Part shown: in pieces, positions 9,389 through 19,299 of the stretch | How positions within the stretch are numbered: the stretch's first letter is position 1 | Layout of the letters: each line of letters begins with the position of its first letter | Source of the DNA: an uncultured Lachnospiraceae bacterium | Lineage (GTDB): Bacteria > Bacillota > Clostridia > Lachnospirales > Lachnospiraceae | DNA: 64,000 nucleotides | Assembly: GCA_947586255.1 (NCBI GenBank) | Contig: CANPXP010000007.1 | Location: 1-64,000 of the forward strand | Direction: 5' to 3' | Position numbers and translations under genes: made by a program | Notes under the pieces: model-generated | Databases searched by the model: none | What the model saw: the letters and a program-made list of their open reading frames with translations, nothing else | Told to the model about the DNA's origin: nothing

Positions 9389-10312
9389 ATGAGTTCGATT
9401 TTTACGTTATCCATTTTGCAGAGCGCCCTGGAGCTGGGCTGCATCTATGCGCTGGTGGCGCTGGCGCTGTTTATTTCATTCAGTATTTTAAACATCGCGG
9501 ATCTGTCCACGGACGGCTGTTTTACCTTAGGCTGCGCCGTGGGCGCAATCGTGACGATGGCGGGGCACCCCTTTCTGGCGTTTCCGGCCGCCATGGCGGC
9601 CGGCGTCTGCTCGGGGTTCGTCACCGCATTTCTGCAGACGAGGATGGGCGTTCCGTCCATCCTCGCCGGCATTATTGTCAATACGGGGCTTTACACCGTC
9701 AATATCGCGGTCATGGGATTCTCCTCCAACGTGAACCTGTTCGGCTGCGACACGATGTTCAGTCTGGCGAAGGATGTGTCCGACGCCGCGTGGTACGGCA
9801 GCTGGCATAAGATCGTGATCGTGGCGGCGATCGTATTGATTATCGGTGTTATTTTATCCTGGTTCCTCAATACGAGACTGGGGCTTTCGATTCGCGCCAC
9901 GGGCGACAATGAGTATATGGTGCGGGCTTCCAGCATCAATCCCGTATTCACCGTCACGGTCGGGCTGTGCGTGGCCAATTCTCTGACAGCTCTGTCCGGC
10001 GCGATCCTGGCGCAGTATCAGAAGTCCTGCGACATCAATCTGGGGCAGGGCATGGTGACGATCGCGCTGGCGAGCCTGATCATCGGAGAGACGCTGATCG
10101 GCAAGGGCGTCATTCTGGGCAGCTGCCTGTACCGCTTTATCGTGGCTGTGGCGCTGCGCATGAGCGTTCCGGCGGAGTGCCTGAAGTTAGTCTCCGCGCT
10201 GATTGTGGCCTTTGCGATCTCCTTCCCCTATCTGAAGGGCAAGGCGTCGTTCTACAGGGCGCGCAGAATGCCGGCGGGAATCGGCGGAGAGGACGGTGAG
10301 GACGCATGCTGA
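9389..10312 (+). CDS. trpY: ABC transporter permease, TrpY-like
   Basis: Multi-TM BPD_transp_2-like protein (FSILNIADLSTDGCFTLGCA); operon context. Confidence 0.85.
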   Translation: MSSIFTLSILQSALELGCIYALVALALFISFSILNIADLSTDGCFTLGCAVGAIVTMAGHPFLAFPAAMAAGVCSGFVTAFLQTRMGVPSILAGIIVNTGLYTVNIAVMGFSSNVNLFGCDTMFSLAKDVSDAAWYGSWHKIVIVAAIVLIIGVILSWFLNTRLGLSIRATGDNEYMVRASSINPVFTVTVGLCVANSLTALSGAILAQYQKSCDINLGQGMVTIALASLIIGETLIGKGVILGSCLYRFIVAVALRMSVPAECLKLVSALIVAFAISFPYLKGKASFYRARRMPAGIGGEDGEDAC

Positions 10313-11106
10313 CACTGAAGAGTATCTCGAAGACTTTCAATCCGGGCACGGTGAACGAGAAGAAGGCGCTGGACCGGGTGAGCCTGGAGCTGGCGGACGG
10401 GGATTTTGCCACCATCGTCGGCAGCAACGGCGCGGGCAAATCTACGCTGTTCAATGCAATAACAGGCGCTTTTTATGTGGACGAGGGAAGGGTCATTCTC
10501 GGAGGAGAGGATATCACCTATGTGAAGGAGCATGTCAGGAGCAAGGTGATCGGACATCTCTTCCAGGATCCGCTCAAGGGCACCGCGCCGCACATGACCA
10601 TTGAGGAGAACATGGCGCTCGCCTATCTGCGCGCTTCCACGGCCGCTCACGCTTATTTCAGCAGGATAAACGGCAGGGAGAAGCAGCGCTTCAGAGAACA
10701 GCTGGCGCTTCTCGATATGGGGCTGGAGGACCGCATGAAGCAGCCGGTAGGCCTTCTGTCCGGCGGACAGCGGCAGGCGCTGACGCTGCTGATGGCTACC
10801 ATGGTGACGCCGAAGATCCTGCTGCTCGACGAGCACACGGCGGCGCTGGACCCGGCCACGGCACAGAAGGTGCTGGCCTTGACGCAGAGGATTGTGGCGG
10901 AGCGGAAGATCACCTGTCTTATGGTGACGCACAACATGCATCAGGCGCTGGAACTGGGCAATCGGACGCTGATGATGGACGGCGGCCGTATTGTGCTGGA
11001 TATTCAGGGAGATGATCGAAAAATTATGACTGTGGATGACCTGCTGCAGAAATTTAAGGACCAGGCGGGTAGACAGCTTGATGTGGATAGGATATTATTG
11101 TCATAG
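10306..11106 (+). CDS. trpZ: ABC transporter ATP-binding protein, TrpZ-like
   Basis: GSNGAGKSTLFN, LLSGGQRQALTLL, ILLLDEHTAALDP; overlaps trpY by 7 nt. Confidence 0.88.
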   Translation: MLTLKSISKTFNPGTVNEKKALDRVSLELADGDFATIVGSNGAGKSTLFNAITGAFYVDEGRVILGGEDITYVKEHVRSKVIGHLFQDPLKGTAPHMTIEENMALAYLRASTAAHAYFSRINGREKQRFREQLALLDMGLEDRMKQPVGLLSGGQRQALTLLMATMVTPKILLLDEHTAALDPATAQKVLALTQRIVAERKITCLMVTHNMHQALELGNRTLMMDGGRIVLDIQGDDRKIMTVDDLLQKFKDQAGRQLDVDRILLS

Positions 11107-11138
11107 AGAAAGTCAGACAAACGGTGAGGAGACAGGCG

Positions 11139-13394
11139 ATGAAGGCGAAGACAAAGAAATATTGGATAATCCTGGGAATATTGAATCTTCTGCTGTTCGG
11201 TATACACACGGTTGTCACGGCCGGTCTGCATCAGGATGATCTTATGACCACAACGCTCACTTCCTGGGAGAGTGAGAAGGCGCGGCAGCTCAGCTATGAT
11301 ACGCCTCCGATAAAAAGGGGCGTTTATACGGTATCGGCGCGGTATCGGGCCGAGGGAGACAACAACGTGCTCTTCTGCACTGCGGGCAACGGCGATGGTT
11401 ATGCCTATCCGCTGTTGTATATGGACAGCTGTCCGATGTACAGTTGGCAGAATGAGATGTCCGCCAGGCTCTGGGTCAACGATGATGTCGATCAGCTGTC
11501 CGTGAGAATGTATACGGAGACCGTGACGGAAGATCTGCAGGTTGATGAGGTGCGTCTGGAGAGGATGGGGCCGGAGTCGTTCCTGTATCTGACGCTGCGG
11601 TTTTTGGTTGTGCTGCTTTTGGCGGATGGGATTGCGGCAGCCGTCATCATGCGAGAGAGCCTTTGGCGTCTGATGAGGGAGAATCTCTATGTTGTGCTGG
11701 GGCTGTTGGCGGTCTTCGGCATCTGTTCGCTCAGCGCGTTCACGTATGTGCAGAATGAAGGGCACGATATGACATTTCACATGGCGAGGATCGCGGGCCT
11801 GGCACAGGGCCTGGCGGAAGACGGATTCCCGGTCAGAATTCAGCCGGGCTGGTGCTTTGACTACGGGTATGCGGTGTCGATTTTTTATGGGGATCTTCTG
11901 CTGTATGTTCCGGCGCTGCTGTATCTGTGCGGTGTTCCGCTGATTTACTGTTACAAGTGTTATCTGCTGTTTATCCATGCGGGAACGATAGGGATTTCTT
12001 ACTATTGTTACCGGCGACTGAGCCGTGACAAGCACATTGCCGTGGTCTGCTCGGCGCTGTACAGTCTGTCGGTCAACCGCATCCTGAATGTCTATGTCCG
12101 GGGTGCGGTAGGAGAGTATACGGCATATATGTTTCTGCCGTTCGTTTTGCTGGGAGTGAAGGAATTGTGGGATGACAGCACAGAGGAGGAGCCAGCGTGG
12201 CAAGCGGGTTTGTTTCTGTGTATCGGTATGACGGGAATTGTGCAGTCTCATGTGCTCAGCTTTGAGATGACTTGCTTCATGCTTGGCGTTACAGCCGTTA
12301 TTTTGTGTAGGAGAGTTTTCCGGAAAAAGGCACTGATGAGACTGTTGGCGTGCATTGCGGTGACGATCTGCCTGAATCTTGGCTTTCTGCTTCCGTTTCT
12401 CGAATCTTCCGGAATGGATGTGAGTATCTTTGATGATAAGAATCAATACGGTATTCAGGAGTCCGGATTGAGCCTGTATGAGCTGTTTTTCCTGAGTGAA
12501 CAGGTCGGAGGAATCGCGAAGCCACCGACAGAGACGATGTCGGGGCGAATAGCCGGTTTCCTGGGGCTGGGTATCATAGCTGTTCTTCTTTTGACAGTCA
12601 TTGCGTTGATCCGGTATCAGTGGAACAGGGAGGAACGGCGGCGCGTGCTGTTCCTGATGGGACTGTCTGGGCTTGCGCTGTTTATGACGACTTATTATTT
12701 CCCCTGGAACAGGCTGGCAGGACTCCCTATTGTGCGCAGCCTGGTAGCCAGCCTGCAGTTCCCGTGGCGGTTTGTGAGCGTTGCCATGCCGATTCTGGTA
12801 TATCTGTCGGGAGTGTTGCTTGTCAAGCTGCGAACGTGTCTTGCGCCGGAGAAGACAAAGTGTGTACTGGTAGGACTGTATCTCCTGACGGCGCTGCAGG
12901 GTATGTATTATATTGATCAGACCATAAGGAATGTGGACCTGACCGTCTATGACGGCTACAATCACCTGCGTCAAGAGTCGGTCATTAACGGAGAGTATCT
13001 GCTGACGTCTACAACAGGGAGAAGACTTGCTCTGGAGCAGGAGCCTGTGGCCGGCGATGCTGTCGTGAGCGATGTGGAGAGAAGCGGGAACAGGACACAG
13101 TTCTCGGTCCGGACGGGGACAGGAAACGCTTATGTGGAACTGCCGCTCTTTGCCTATGACCATTATCGGTGCAGCGATGTGGCGACGGGAGAGGAGTTCG
13201 CCGTCACCAGAGGAGATAACAATAAGATCCATATTGATTTGCCGTCGAACTGGCAGGGAGAACTGTCTGTGCGCTATGTGGAACCCTGGTACTGGAGGCT
13301 GGCGGAGATCATTTCGATCCTCACTTTTGTCGGGCTGGTTCTGTATGTGTCTGCGAGACGCAGGAGCGAGAGAAGGCGTGTCGCCGGACAATGA
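11139..13394 (+). CDS. Large polytopic membrane protein, YfhO / 6-pyruvoyl-tetrahydropterin-synthase-related membrane family
   Basis: About 750 aa with many TM segments; GHDMTFHMARIAGLAQGLAEDGFPVRIQPGWCFDYGYAVSIFYGDLLLYVPALLYL. Confidence 0.7.
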   Translation: MKAKTKKYWIILGILNLLLFGIHTVVTAGLHQDDLMTTTLTSWESEKARQLSYDTPPIKRGVYTVSARYRAEGDNNVLFCTAGNGDGYAYPLLYMDSCPMYSWQNEMSARLWVNDDVDQLSVRMYTETVTEDLQVDEVRLERMGPESFLYLTLRFLVVLLLADGIAAAVIMRESLWRLMRENLYVVLGLLAVFGICSLSAFTYVQNEGHDMTFHMARIAGLAQGLAEDGFPVRIQPGWCFDYGYAVSIFYGDLLLYVPALLYLCGVPLIYCYKCYLLFIHAGTIGISYYCYRRLSRDKHIAVVCSALYSLSVNRILNVYVRGAVGEYTAYMFLPFVLLGVKELWDDSTEEEPAWQAGLFLCIGMTGIVQSHVLSFEMTCFMLGVTAVILCRRVFRKKALMRLLACIAVTICLNLGFLLPFLESSGMDVSIFDDKNQYGIQESGLSLYELFFLSEQVGGIAKPPTETMSGRIAGFLGLGIIAVLLLTVIALIRYQWNREERRRVLFLMGLSGLALFMTTYYFPWNRLAGLPIVRSLVASLQFPWRFVSVAMPILVYLSGVLLVKLRTCLAPEKTKCVLVGLYLLTALQGMYYIDQTIRNVDLTVYDGYNHLRQESVINGEYLLTSTTGRRLALEQEPVAGDAVVSDVERSGNRTQFSVRTGTGNAYVELPLFAYDHYRCSDVATGEEFAVTRGDNNKIHIDLPSNWQGELSVRYVEPWYWRLAEIISILTFVGLVLYVSARRRSERRRVAGQ

Positions 13395-13427
13395 CGGGAT
13401 TCTGCCGTCGGGATAGGGGAGAAGTCT

Positions 13428-14753
13428 ATGGAACAGATGTCTTTTTTTGACACGAGAAAAGAGAGCGTTCCGTTAGCCAGCCGTCTGCGGCCGGGCCGTC
13501 TGGAGGATTTCGTGGGGCAGGAGCATCTGCTCGGCGAGGGAAAGATGCTCAGGCAGATTATCGAGAAAGATCAGATTTCGTCCATGATCTTCTGGGGACC
13601 GCCGGGGGTTGGCAAGACTACGCTGGCGAGCATCATCGCGGGCCGGACGAAGGCGGAATTCATCAATTTCAGCGCGGTGACGAGTGGCATCAAGGAGATC
13701 AAGGAGGTCATGCATCAGGCGGAGATCAGCCGTCAGATGGGTGTGCGGACGGTGCTGTTTGTGGACGAGATTCATCGCTTCAACAAGGCGCAGCAGGATG
13801 CCTTTCTGCCCTTTGTGGAGAAGGGAAGTATCGTTCTGATCGGCGCTACGACGGAGAACCCTTCCTTCGAGGTGAACGCGGCTCTGTTGTCACGGTGCAG
13901 AGTGTTCGTGCTGAAGGCGCTGGAGGAGAAGGACATTGTGCGGCTGCTTGAGAATGCCCTGCACAGTCCGGAGGGCTTTCCGGGGCAGAGGATTGCGATG
14001 AACGGCGAACAGCTTCGGGCGGTCGCCGTTTTCGCTAACGGGGACGCCAGAACGGCGCTCAACACGCTGGAGATGGCGGTTCTGAACGGCGATATCACGA
14101 AGGACGGCAGCATCGTTGTGACGGACGAAGGGCTCGCCCAGTGTATCAGCCGCAAGTCGCTTCTGTACGACAAGACGGGGGAAGAGCACTACAACATGAT
14201 CTCCGCCCTGCACAAATCCATGCGCAACAGCGACCCCGACGCGGCCGTTTACTGGATGCTCAGAATGCTGGAGGGCGGTGAGAACCCGCTGTATATTGCG
14301 AGAAGGTTGATTCGGTTCGCGAGCGAGGATGTGGGAATGGCGGACAGCCATGCGCTGCCGTTGGCGGTCGCCGCATACCAGGCCTGTCACTTCCTGGGAA
14401 TGCCGGAGTGCGACGTGCACTTGACGCACGCGGTCACCTACCTTGCGATGGCGCCCAAGTCCAACGCCCTGTATACGGCGTGCGAGAAGTGCAAGGCGGA
14501 TCTGCGGACGGAGAACGCGGAACCCGTGCCATTGCAGCTTCGGAACGCGCCGACGAAGTTGATGAAGGAGCTGGATTACGGAGCCGGTTATCAGTATGCG
14601 CACAATGCGGAGGAGAAGCTGACGAACATGGAGTGTATGCCGGCGTCCAAGAAAGGCTGCGTCTACTATGAGCCGACGGGGCAGGGGGACGAGGCGGCGG
14701 TGAGAAAAAGACTGGAAGAGATCAGAGAGTGGAAGCGGAGACATGCCGACTGA
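13428..14753 (+). CDS. rarA: Replication-associated recombination protein A (AAA+ ATPase)
   Basis: PLASRLRPGRLEDFVGQEHLLG, FWGPPGVGKTTLA, FVDEIHRFNKAQQDAFLP. Confidence 0.95.
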   Translation: MEQMSFFDTRKESVPLASRLRPGRLEDFVGQEHLLGEGKMLRQIIEKDQISSMIFWGPPGVGKTTLASIIAGRTKAEFINFSAVTSGIKEIKEVMHQAEISRQMGVRTVLFVDEIHRFNKAQQDAFLPFVEKGSIVLIGATTENPSFEVNAALLSRCRVFVLKALEEKDIVRLLENALHSPEGFPGQRIAMNGEQLRAVAVFANGDARTALNTLEMAVLNGDITKDGSIVVTDEGLAQCISRKSLLYDKTGEEHYNMISALHKSMRNSDPDAAVYWMLRMLEGGENPLYIARRLIRFASEDVGMADSHALPLAVAAYQACHFLGMPECDVHLTHAVTYLAMAPKSNALYTACEKCKADLRTENAEPVPLQLRNAPTKLMKELDYGAGYQYAHNAEEKLTNMECMPASKKGCVYYEPTGQGDEAAVRKRLEEIREWKRRHAD

Positions 14754-14756
14754 GAG

Positions 14757-14781
14757 GGAAGCGGAGCCGCTTCCTTTTTTT
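14757..14781 (+). terminator. Intrinsic terminator after rarA
   Basis: GGAAGCGG AG CCGCTTCC TTTTTTT. Confidence 0.85.
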
Positions 14782-14808
14782 ATGCGTGCAATGCGCGCAG
14801 AGAATTTA

Positions 14809-14837
14809 GTCATAACCCGGACAACGTCTCATATATT
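14809..14837 (+). promoter_or_regulatory. Candidate sigma-E (mother-cell) promoter for the spoIIIA operon
   Basis: GTCATAA, 14-nt spacer, CATATATT; 18 nt before the spoIIIAA start. Confidence 0.6.
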
Positions 14838-14854
14838 GAGATAAGGGAGGCGCG

Positions 14855-15799
14855 ATGGGCAGAGAAGATATCATACATATGTTCCCGGAGCGAATGCGGG
14901 AGAGATGGGGAAAAACGGCGGAACATGCCGGGAGTCTGCAGGAGATCAGGCTGCGCGTGGGAAGGCCGGAGACGGTTATGATTGACGGCAGAGAGCGGTT
15001 TGTCGGAACGGACGGAGAACTGCGGGACAGGCCGTCGGGGAAGACGGTGTGCACTGCGGAGGATGTGGACGAGATCCTGGGGCATCTGTGCAGGTATTCT
15101 CTCTATGCGTTTGCGGACGAGATACGGCAGGGATTTCTGACGGTCCAGGGAGGTCACAGGGTAGGTCTTGCGGGACAGGTGATCCTGGAGGATGACGGCA
15201 CGGTGCGCAATATAAAATACGTGCGTTATCTCAATATTCGTATCGCGCATGAGGTAAAGGGCATATCGGATCCGTTTCTTCACGGGCTGTACGATGGTGG
15301 GGGCCGCCTGTACAACACGCTTCTCATCTCGCCGCCGGGATGTGGCAAGACGACCATGCTCAGGGACCTGATCAGAAATGTATCCGACGGAAGCGCCTGC
15401 GGGGCCGGCATGAATGTCGGCGTGGTTGACGAGCGCTCCGAGATTGCGGGGAGTTATCTGGGCGTGGCGCAGAACGATGTGGGAGCGCGCACGGATGTGC
15501 TGGACGGCTGTCCGAAGCGGGAGGGTATGATGATGCTTGTACGGTCCATGACACCGCAGGTGCTGGCGGTGGACGAACTGGGTGGGGAGGAGGATCTGCG
15601 GGCGCTGCGCACGGCCAGCGGCTGCGGCTGCAGACTGCTCGCGACGGTACACGGGGAGTCGCTTCAGGAGAACGGATATAACAATAACATGCGTGATATT
15701 ATTATGAGCGGCCTGTTTGACCGGTACATGGTGCTGACCAGAAAAAACGGGCGATGTGAGGTGGAGGGAATCTATGACAGGAACGGCCGCAGTGTTTAA
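14855..15799 (+). CDS. spoIIIAA: Stage III sporulation protein AA
   Basis: EIRLRVGRP; GGHRVGLAGQVILED; SPPGCGKTTMLRDLIR; VDERSEIA. Confidence 0.96.
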   Translation: MGREDIIHMFPERMRERWGKTAEHAGSLQEIRLRVGRPETVMIDGRERFVGTDGELRDRPSGKTVCTAEDVDEILGHLCRYSLYAFADEIRQGFLTVQGGHRVGLAGQVILEDDGTVRNIKYVRYLNIRIAHEVKGISDPFLHGLYDGGGRLYNTLLISPPGCGKTTMLRDLIRNVSDGSACGAGMNVGVVDERSEIAGSYLGVAQNDVGARTDVLDGCPKREGMMMLVRSMTPQVLAVDELGGEEDLRALRTASGCGCRLLATVHGESLQENGYNNNMRDIIMSGLFDRYMVLTRKNGRCEVEGIYDRNGRSV

Positions 15800-16310
15800 G
15801 CTGGCGGGAGTCGCCTGTATTCTCGCAGGCAGCGTCGGATGGGGGCTTGGCAGAGTCGGGGAGGAGCGGCGCAGGGTGGAGTATCTGCGGGAGATCCTGC
15901 GCATTGTCAGACGCATGCAGGATGAGATCGACTACGGAAAGCGCACGCTGCCGGAGATCTGCCTGATCCTGTCGGAGTGCTGCGGACCGCTGTACGGCGC
16001 ATGCTTTCGTCGCATCTACGAGCTGACGGGGCAGGGAGACGGCGCGCCGGTGAAGCGCGTATGGGAGGAACAGGTGAAAGCGTGCCAGGCGGAGGCGCCT
16101 TTGTCCGAGGCGGAGAAGGCAATTCTCGGGAATCTTCCACAGTGTCTGGGAATGCGGGAGGAGAAGCAGCAGGCGAGGAACATAGGCAGATACGCGGAAA
16201 CGGCATATGAAAGCTGCAGGAAGGCGGAAGGGGCATATGAGAATAAGACGAGAATGCTGCTCAGCCTGAGTGTGCTGGCGGGCGCTTTTTTGACAATCCT
16301 GCTGCTGTAG
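15774..16310 (+). CDS. spoIIIAB: Stage III sporulation protein AB
   Basis: Operon position; YLREILRIVRRMQDEIDYGKRTLPEI. Confidence 0.9.
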   Translation: MTGTAAVFKLAGVACILAGSVGWGLGRVGEERRRVEYLREILRIVRRMQDEIDYGKRTLPEICLILSECCGPLYGACFRRIYELTGQGDGAPVKRVWEEQVKACQAEAPLSEAEKAILGNLPQCLGMREEKQQARNIGRYAETAYESCRKAEGAYENKTRMLLSLSVLAGAFLTILLL

Positions 16311-16331
16311 CGGGGTGAGGAGGACGGATGG

Positions 16332-16526
16332 ATGGAAGTGAGTCTCATATTCAGGATCGCCGCTGTCGGCGTCTTGGTGACAATATTAAATCAGGTTTTA
16401 AAACATAGCGGCCGAGAAGAGCAGGCTTTTCTGATAAGCCTTGCTGGATTAATTCTTGTTTTAACATGGGTCATCCCATACATATACGATCTGTTTGTCA
16501 TGATTCAGGAGCTGTTTGCGCTCTGA
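16332..16526 (+). CDS. spoIIIAC: Stage III sporulation protein AC
   Basis: 64 aa, two TM segments; LNQVLKHSGREEQAFLISLAGLILVL. Confidence 0.93.
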   Translation: MEVSLIFRIAAVGVLVTILNQVLKHSGREEQAFLISLAGLILVLTWVIPYIYDLFVMIQELFAL

Positions 16527-16547
16527 CTGTCTGGGGAGGGATGGGCT

Positions 16548-16934
16548 GTGGAGATGATCAGAATTTGTCTGGCGGGCGTTGTGGGGATACTGCTTGCCGT
16601 TTTGTTGAAGGGGTATCGGGCAGAGTATGGCGTCTGTGCGGGAATCGCCGTGGGTCTTGTCATTGCGGGCTGCGCCCTGCGCTATCTCGGCGGGCTTCTG
16701 TCCGCTCTGGAACAGATGCGGGAGTACTTAAAAGATAACTATAGTTATATAACGATTCTCCTGAAGGCGGTAGGAGTCACCTACGTGTGCGAATTCTGCG
16801 CCGGGATCTGCAGGGACGCCGGCTACAGCGGCATTGCCGGACAAGTTGAAATCCTCGGCAAGCTCTATATTCTGTTGGCGGGCATGCCGATTCTCATGAC
16901 CCTGCTGGAGTGTATACAGTCCTTGGCGATCTGA
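16548..16934 (+). CDS. spoIIIAD: Stage III sporulation protein AD
   Basis: SYITILLKAVGVTYVCEFCAGICRDAGYSGIAGQVEILGKLYILLAGMPIL. Confidence 0.94.
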   Translation: MEMIRICLAGVVGILLAVLLKGYRAEYGVCAGIAVGLVIAGCALRYLGGLLSALEQMREYLKDNYSYITILLKAVGVTYVCEFCAGICRDAGYSGIAGQVEILGKLYILLAGMPILMTLLECIQSLAI

Positions 16935-16970
16935 GAGGACTGCGAGAGAAGCGGGAGGAGGAGAAGAGAG

Positions 16971-18038
16971 ATGGACATCACAGACAGCGGCAGAATCTGG
17001 GAAGAATTCGGGCTGGACGCCGCGGCGGCTGATCTCCGGAAGTTGTTTCCGGAATATGTCTTCGATGGCAGGGCAGTGCTGCGCCTGATCCTGCAGGGAA
17101 GGGTCTGGGAGGCTGTCAGGGAACTCGGAAAAGGAATAACAGGTGCTTTTGATTATCAGACAGAGGAGATCAGAACGCTTTTTATCGCCGTGCTTGTCCT
17201 GGGAATCGCGGCGGCGCTCTTTGTCAATTTTGCGGATCTCTTTCAGGATCACCAGGTTTCGGATCTCGCGTTTTACTTTGTATATCTTCTCATGATCGCG
17301 GTGCTCATGCACGCGTTCTCGAAGGCGGTGCTGATCGTGCGGGAGATACTTGAGACGGTGACGACGTTCATGCAGTTATATATACCGACATACATGGTCG
17401 CGGTGGGGAGCGCCGCCGGCGTCATGTCGGCGTCTGCATACTATCAGGCGCTTCTGTTCGTCGTCTGGCTGATCGAGCGCGTCTACCTGTCTCTTCTGCT
17501 GCCAGCTGTGCAGGCATACCTGCTTTTGACCGTCATCAACGGCGTCTGGATGGAGGAAAAGCTGGCGCTGCTCCTGGAACTTCTGCACAAGGCGATCGAT
17601 GTTGGGATCAAACTCTCCCTCGGCGTCGTCACCGGGTTCAGCCTTCTGCAGGCGATGATCTCCCCGGCGCTGGATTCGCTGCAGGTTTCCGCCTTCAGGA
17701 AAGCGATGGCGGCGATTCCGGGAATCGGCGGGCTGACAGAGGGGATGCTTGAGATGGTGTTGGGATCGGCGGTGTTGATCAAAAACGGTATCGGACTGTA
17801 TGTTACACTGACGCTTCTCCTGCTGTGCTGCATACCGCTCGCAAAGCTGTTTATGTATGCGGCGGCGGTCAAAGTGGGCGCAGCTCTGGCGGGCATCGTG
17901 GGCGACAGGCGCATGACGAACTGCGCAAGCAGGGTCGGAGACGGCAATATCATGCTGTTAAAGCTGTCGCTGGCGGTCGTCGGCATGTTTCTGATCCAGA
18001 TCGCGATCATCACTTACACAACGGGCGGGGGAAGATAA
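16971..18038 (+). CDS. spoIIIAE: Stage III sporulation protein AE
   Basis: Polytopic membrane protein; FMQLYIPTYMVAVGSAAGVMSASAYYQ; GIGGLTEGMLEMVLGSAVLIKNGIG. Confidence 0.94.
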   Translation: MDITDSGRIWEEFGLDAAAADLRKLFPEYVFDGRAVLRLILQGRVWEAVRELGKGITGAFDYQTEEIRTLFIAVLVLGIAAALFVNFADLFQDHQVSDLAFYFVYLLMIAVLMHAFSKAVLIVREILETVTTFMQLYIPTYMVAVGSAAGVMSASAYYQALLFVVWLIERVYLSLLLPAVQAYLLLTVINGVWMEEKLALLLELLHKAIDVGIKLSLGVVTGFSLLQAMISPALDSLQVSAFRKAMAAIPGIGGLTEGMLEMVLGSAVLIKNGIGLYVTLTLLLLCCIPLAKLFMYAAAVKVGAALAGIVGDRRMTNCASRVGDGNIMLLKLSLAVVGMFLIQIAIITYTTGGGR

Positions 18039-18041
18039 AAG

Positions 18042-18689
18042 GTGACGGAAATGATTGACAATATCAGGCGCATCGGCATTTTTATGATCGTGGCCCGGAC
18101 GGCGGCACACTTTGCGGCCGGCAAAGCATACGAGAAGTATATCCGGGTAATTACGGGCGTTATTGTTCTCTATCTCTTTCTGGCCCCGTTTGGCGGTGCG
18201 GACGGTGACGACGCGGGGCGTTGGCAGGAATGGATGGGAGAGCTGGAGAGTCGTCTGCAGGCGGATGGAAAACAAAACATGGAGACTGTCCGGGCGGCAG
18301 AGACGCCGGAAGCGGCGGCCATGGAGCGGATCGAGGAGGAAATCAGAACAAGACTTGACGAGGCGGCTGCCGGTATCGGTTACAGGGTGACGGATGCAGC
18401 GCTGTCGCTGACGGAGGCGGAGAGCGGGAGCGGGGAGAAAAGCTGGGAATTCAAGCGCGTGACGGTGACGGTGTCCGATAGGGCGCCCGACCGGACGGCC
18501 TCCGGTGAAGCGGACGATATCCGGATTGACAGAATTGAGGTGGGAAACCGGGAGAGCGACGGCGGCTGGCCGTCCGCCGGGGACGGGGAGGAGCAGAGCG
18601 GCGGCGGGGAGGAGTGCCGCCGCGTCTTTGCAGAGTTACTCGGCGTGACGGAGGATAAGGTGGAGGTGATATTTCATGGAGGCAGCTAA
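18042..18689 (+). CDS. spoIIIAF: Stage III sporulation protein AF
   Basis: Operon position; KAYEKYIRVITGVIVLYLFLAPF. Confidence 0.85.
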   Translation: MTEMIDNIRRIGIFMIVARTAAHFAAGKAYEKYIRVITGVIVLYLFLAPFGGADGDDAGRWQEWMGELESRLQADGKQNMETVRAAETPEAAAMERIEEEIRTRLDEAAAGIGYRVTDAALSLTEAESGSGEKSWEFKRVTVTVSDRAPDRTASGEADDIRIDRIEVGNRESDGGWPSAGDGEEQSGGGEECRRVFAELLGVTEDKVEVIFHGGS

Positions 18690-19299
18690 AAAACTGTCAG
18701 ATAAAATAACAGACGGTATGAAAAAGGATAAGGATCGGTGGCTGGTGGTTGTCCTGGCGGGCATTCTGCTGTGTGTCGTCGCCATGCCCGCGCGGCGGGA
18801 GAGCACAAAGTCCGATATATCGAACACCATACATGATACGGTAGAAACCACCGGGGAAGCCGAAGCGGCCGCATACCTGGACGGCGCAGACAACGATTAC
18901 GCCGTATACTGGGAGAAGCGTCTGGAGGAAGCCCTCCGGTATGTGGAGGGGGTCGGGCAGGTCAGGGTGCTGATCACACTGCGGGAATCCGAGCACAGGA
19001 TCGTGGAGAAGGATGGTCCGGAGGAGTATTCGGATACCGGAGAGCGGGACGCGGCGGGAGGCAGCCGCACGGCGGGAGAGAGCAGAATCGATAAGAGCAC
19101 GATTTACACGGTGGATGAAAACGGCCGGGAAGTCCCCTATGTCGCCAGGACGATCGCGCCGGCGGTGGAGGGCGTGGTCGTGATTGCGCAGGGAGGCGGA
19201 GCGCGCGTGGTACAAGATAATATAATCCGCGCGATTCAGGTATTATTTGATCTCGACGCGAATAAGATAACAATAGTAAAAATGAAAAATAATCAGTGA
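18676..19299 (+). CDS. spoIIIAG: Stage III sporulation protein AG
   Basis: YWEKRLEEALRYVEGVGQVRVLITLRESEHRIVEKD; EGVVVIAQGGGARVVQDNIIRAIQVLFDLDANKITIVKM. Confidence 0.93.
   Translation: MEAAKKLSDKITDGMKKDKDRWLVVVLAGILLCVVAMPARRESTKSDISNTIHDTVETTGEAEAAAYLDGADNDYAVYWEKRLEEALRYVEGVGQVRVLITLRESEHRIVEKDGPEEYSDTGERDAAGGSRTAGESRIDKSTIYTVDENGREVPYVARTIAPAVEGVVVIAQGGGARVVQDNIIRAIQVLFDLDANKITIVKMKNNQ

Noticed and set aside
11004-13391. 795-aa minus-strand open frame opposite the YfhO-like membrane protein gene
   Set aside because: The sense frame gives a coherent polytopic membrane protein; the antisense product is a His/Arg/Gln-rich sequence typical of shadow ORFs.
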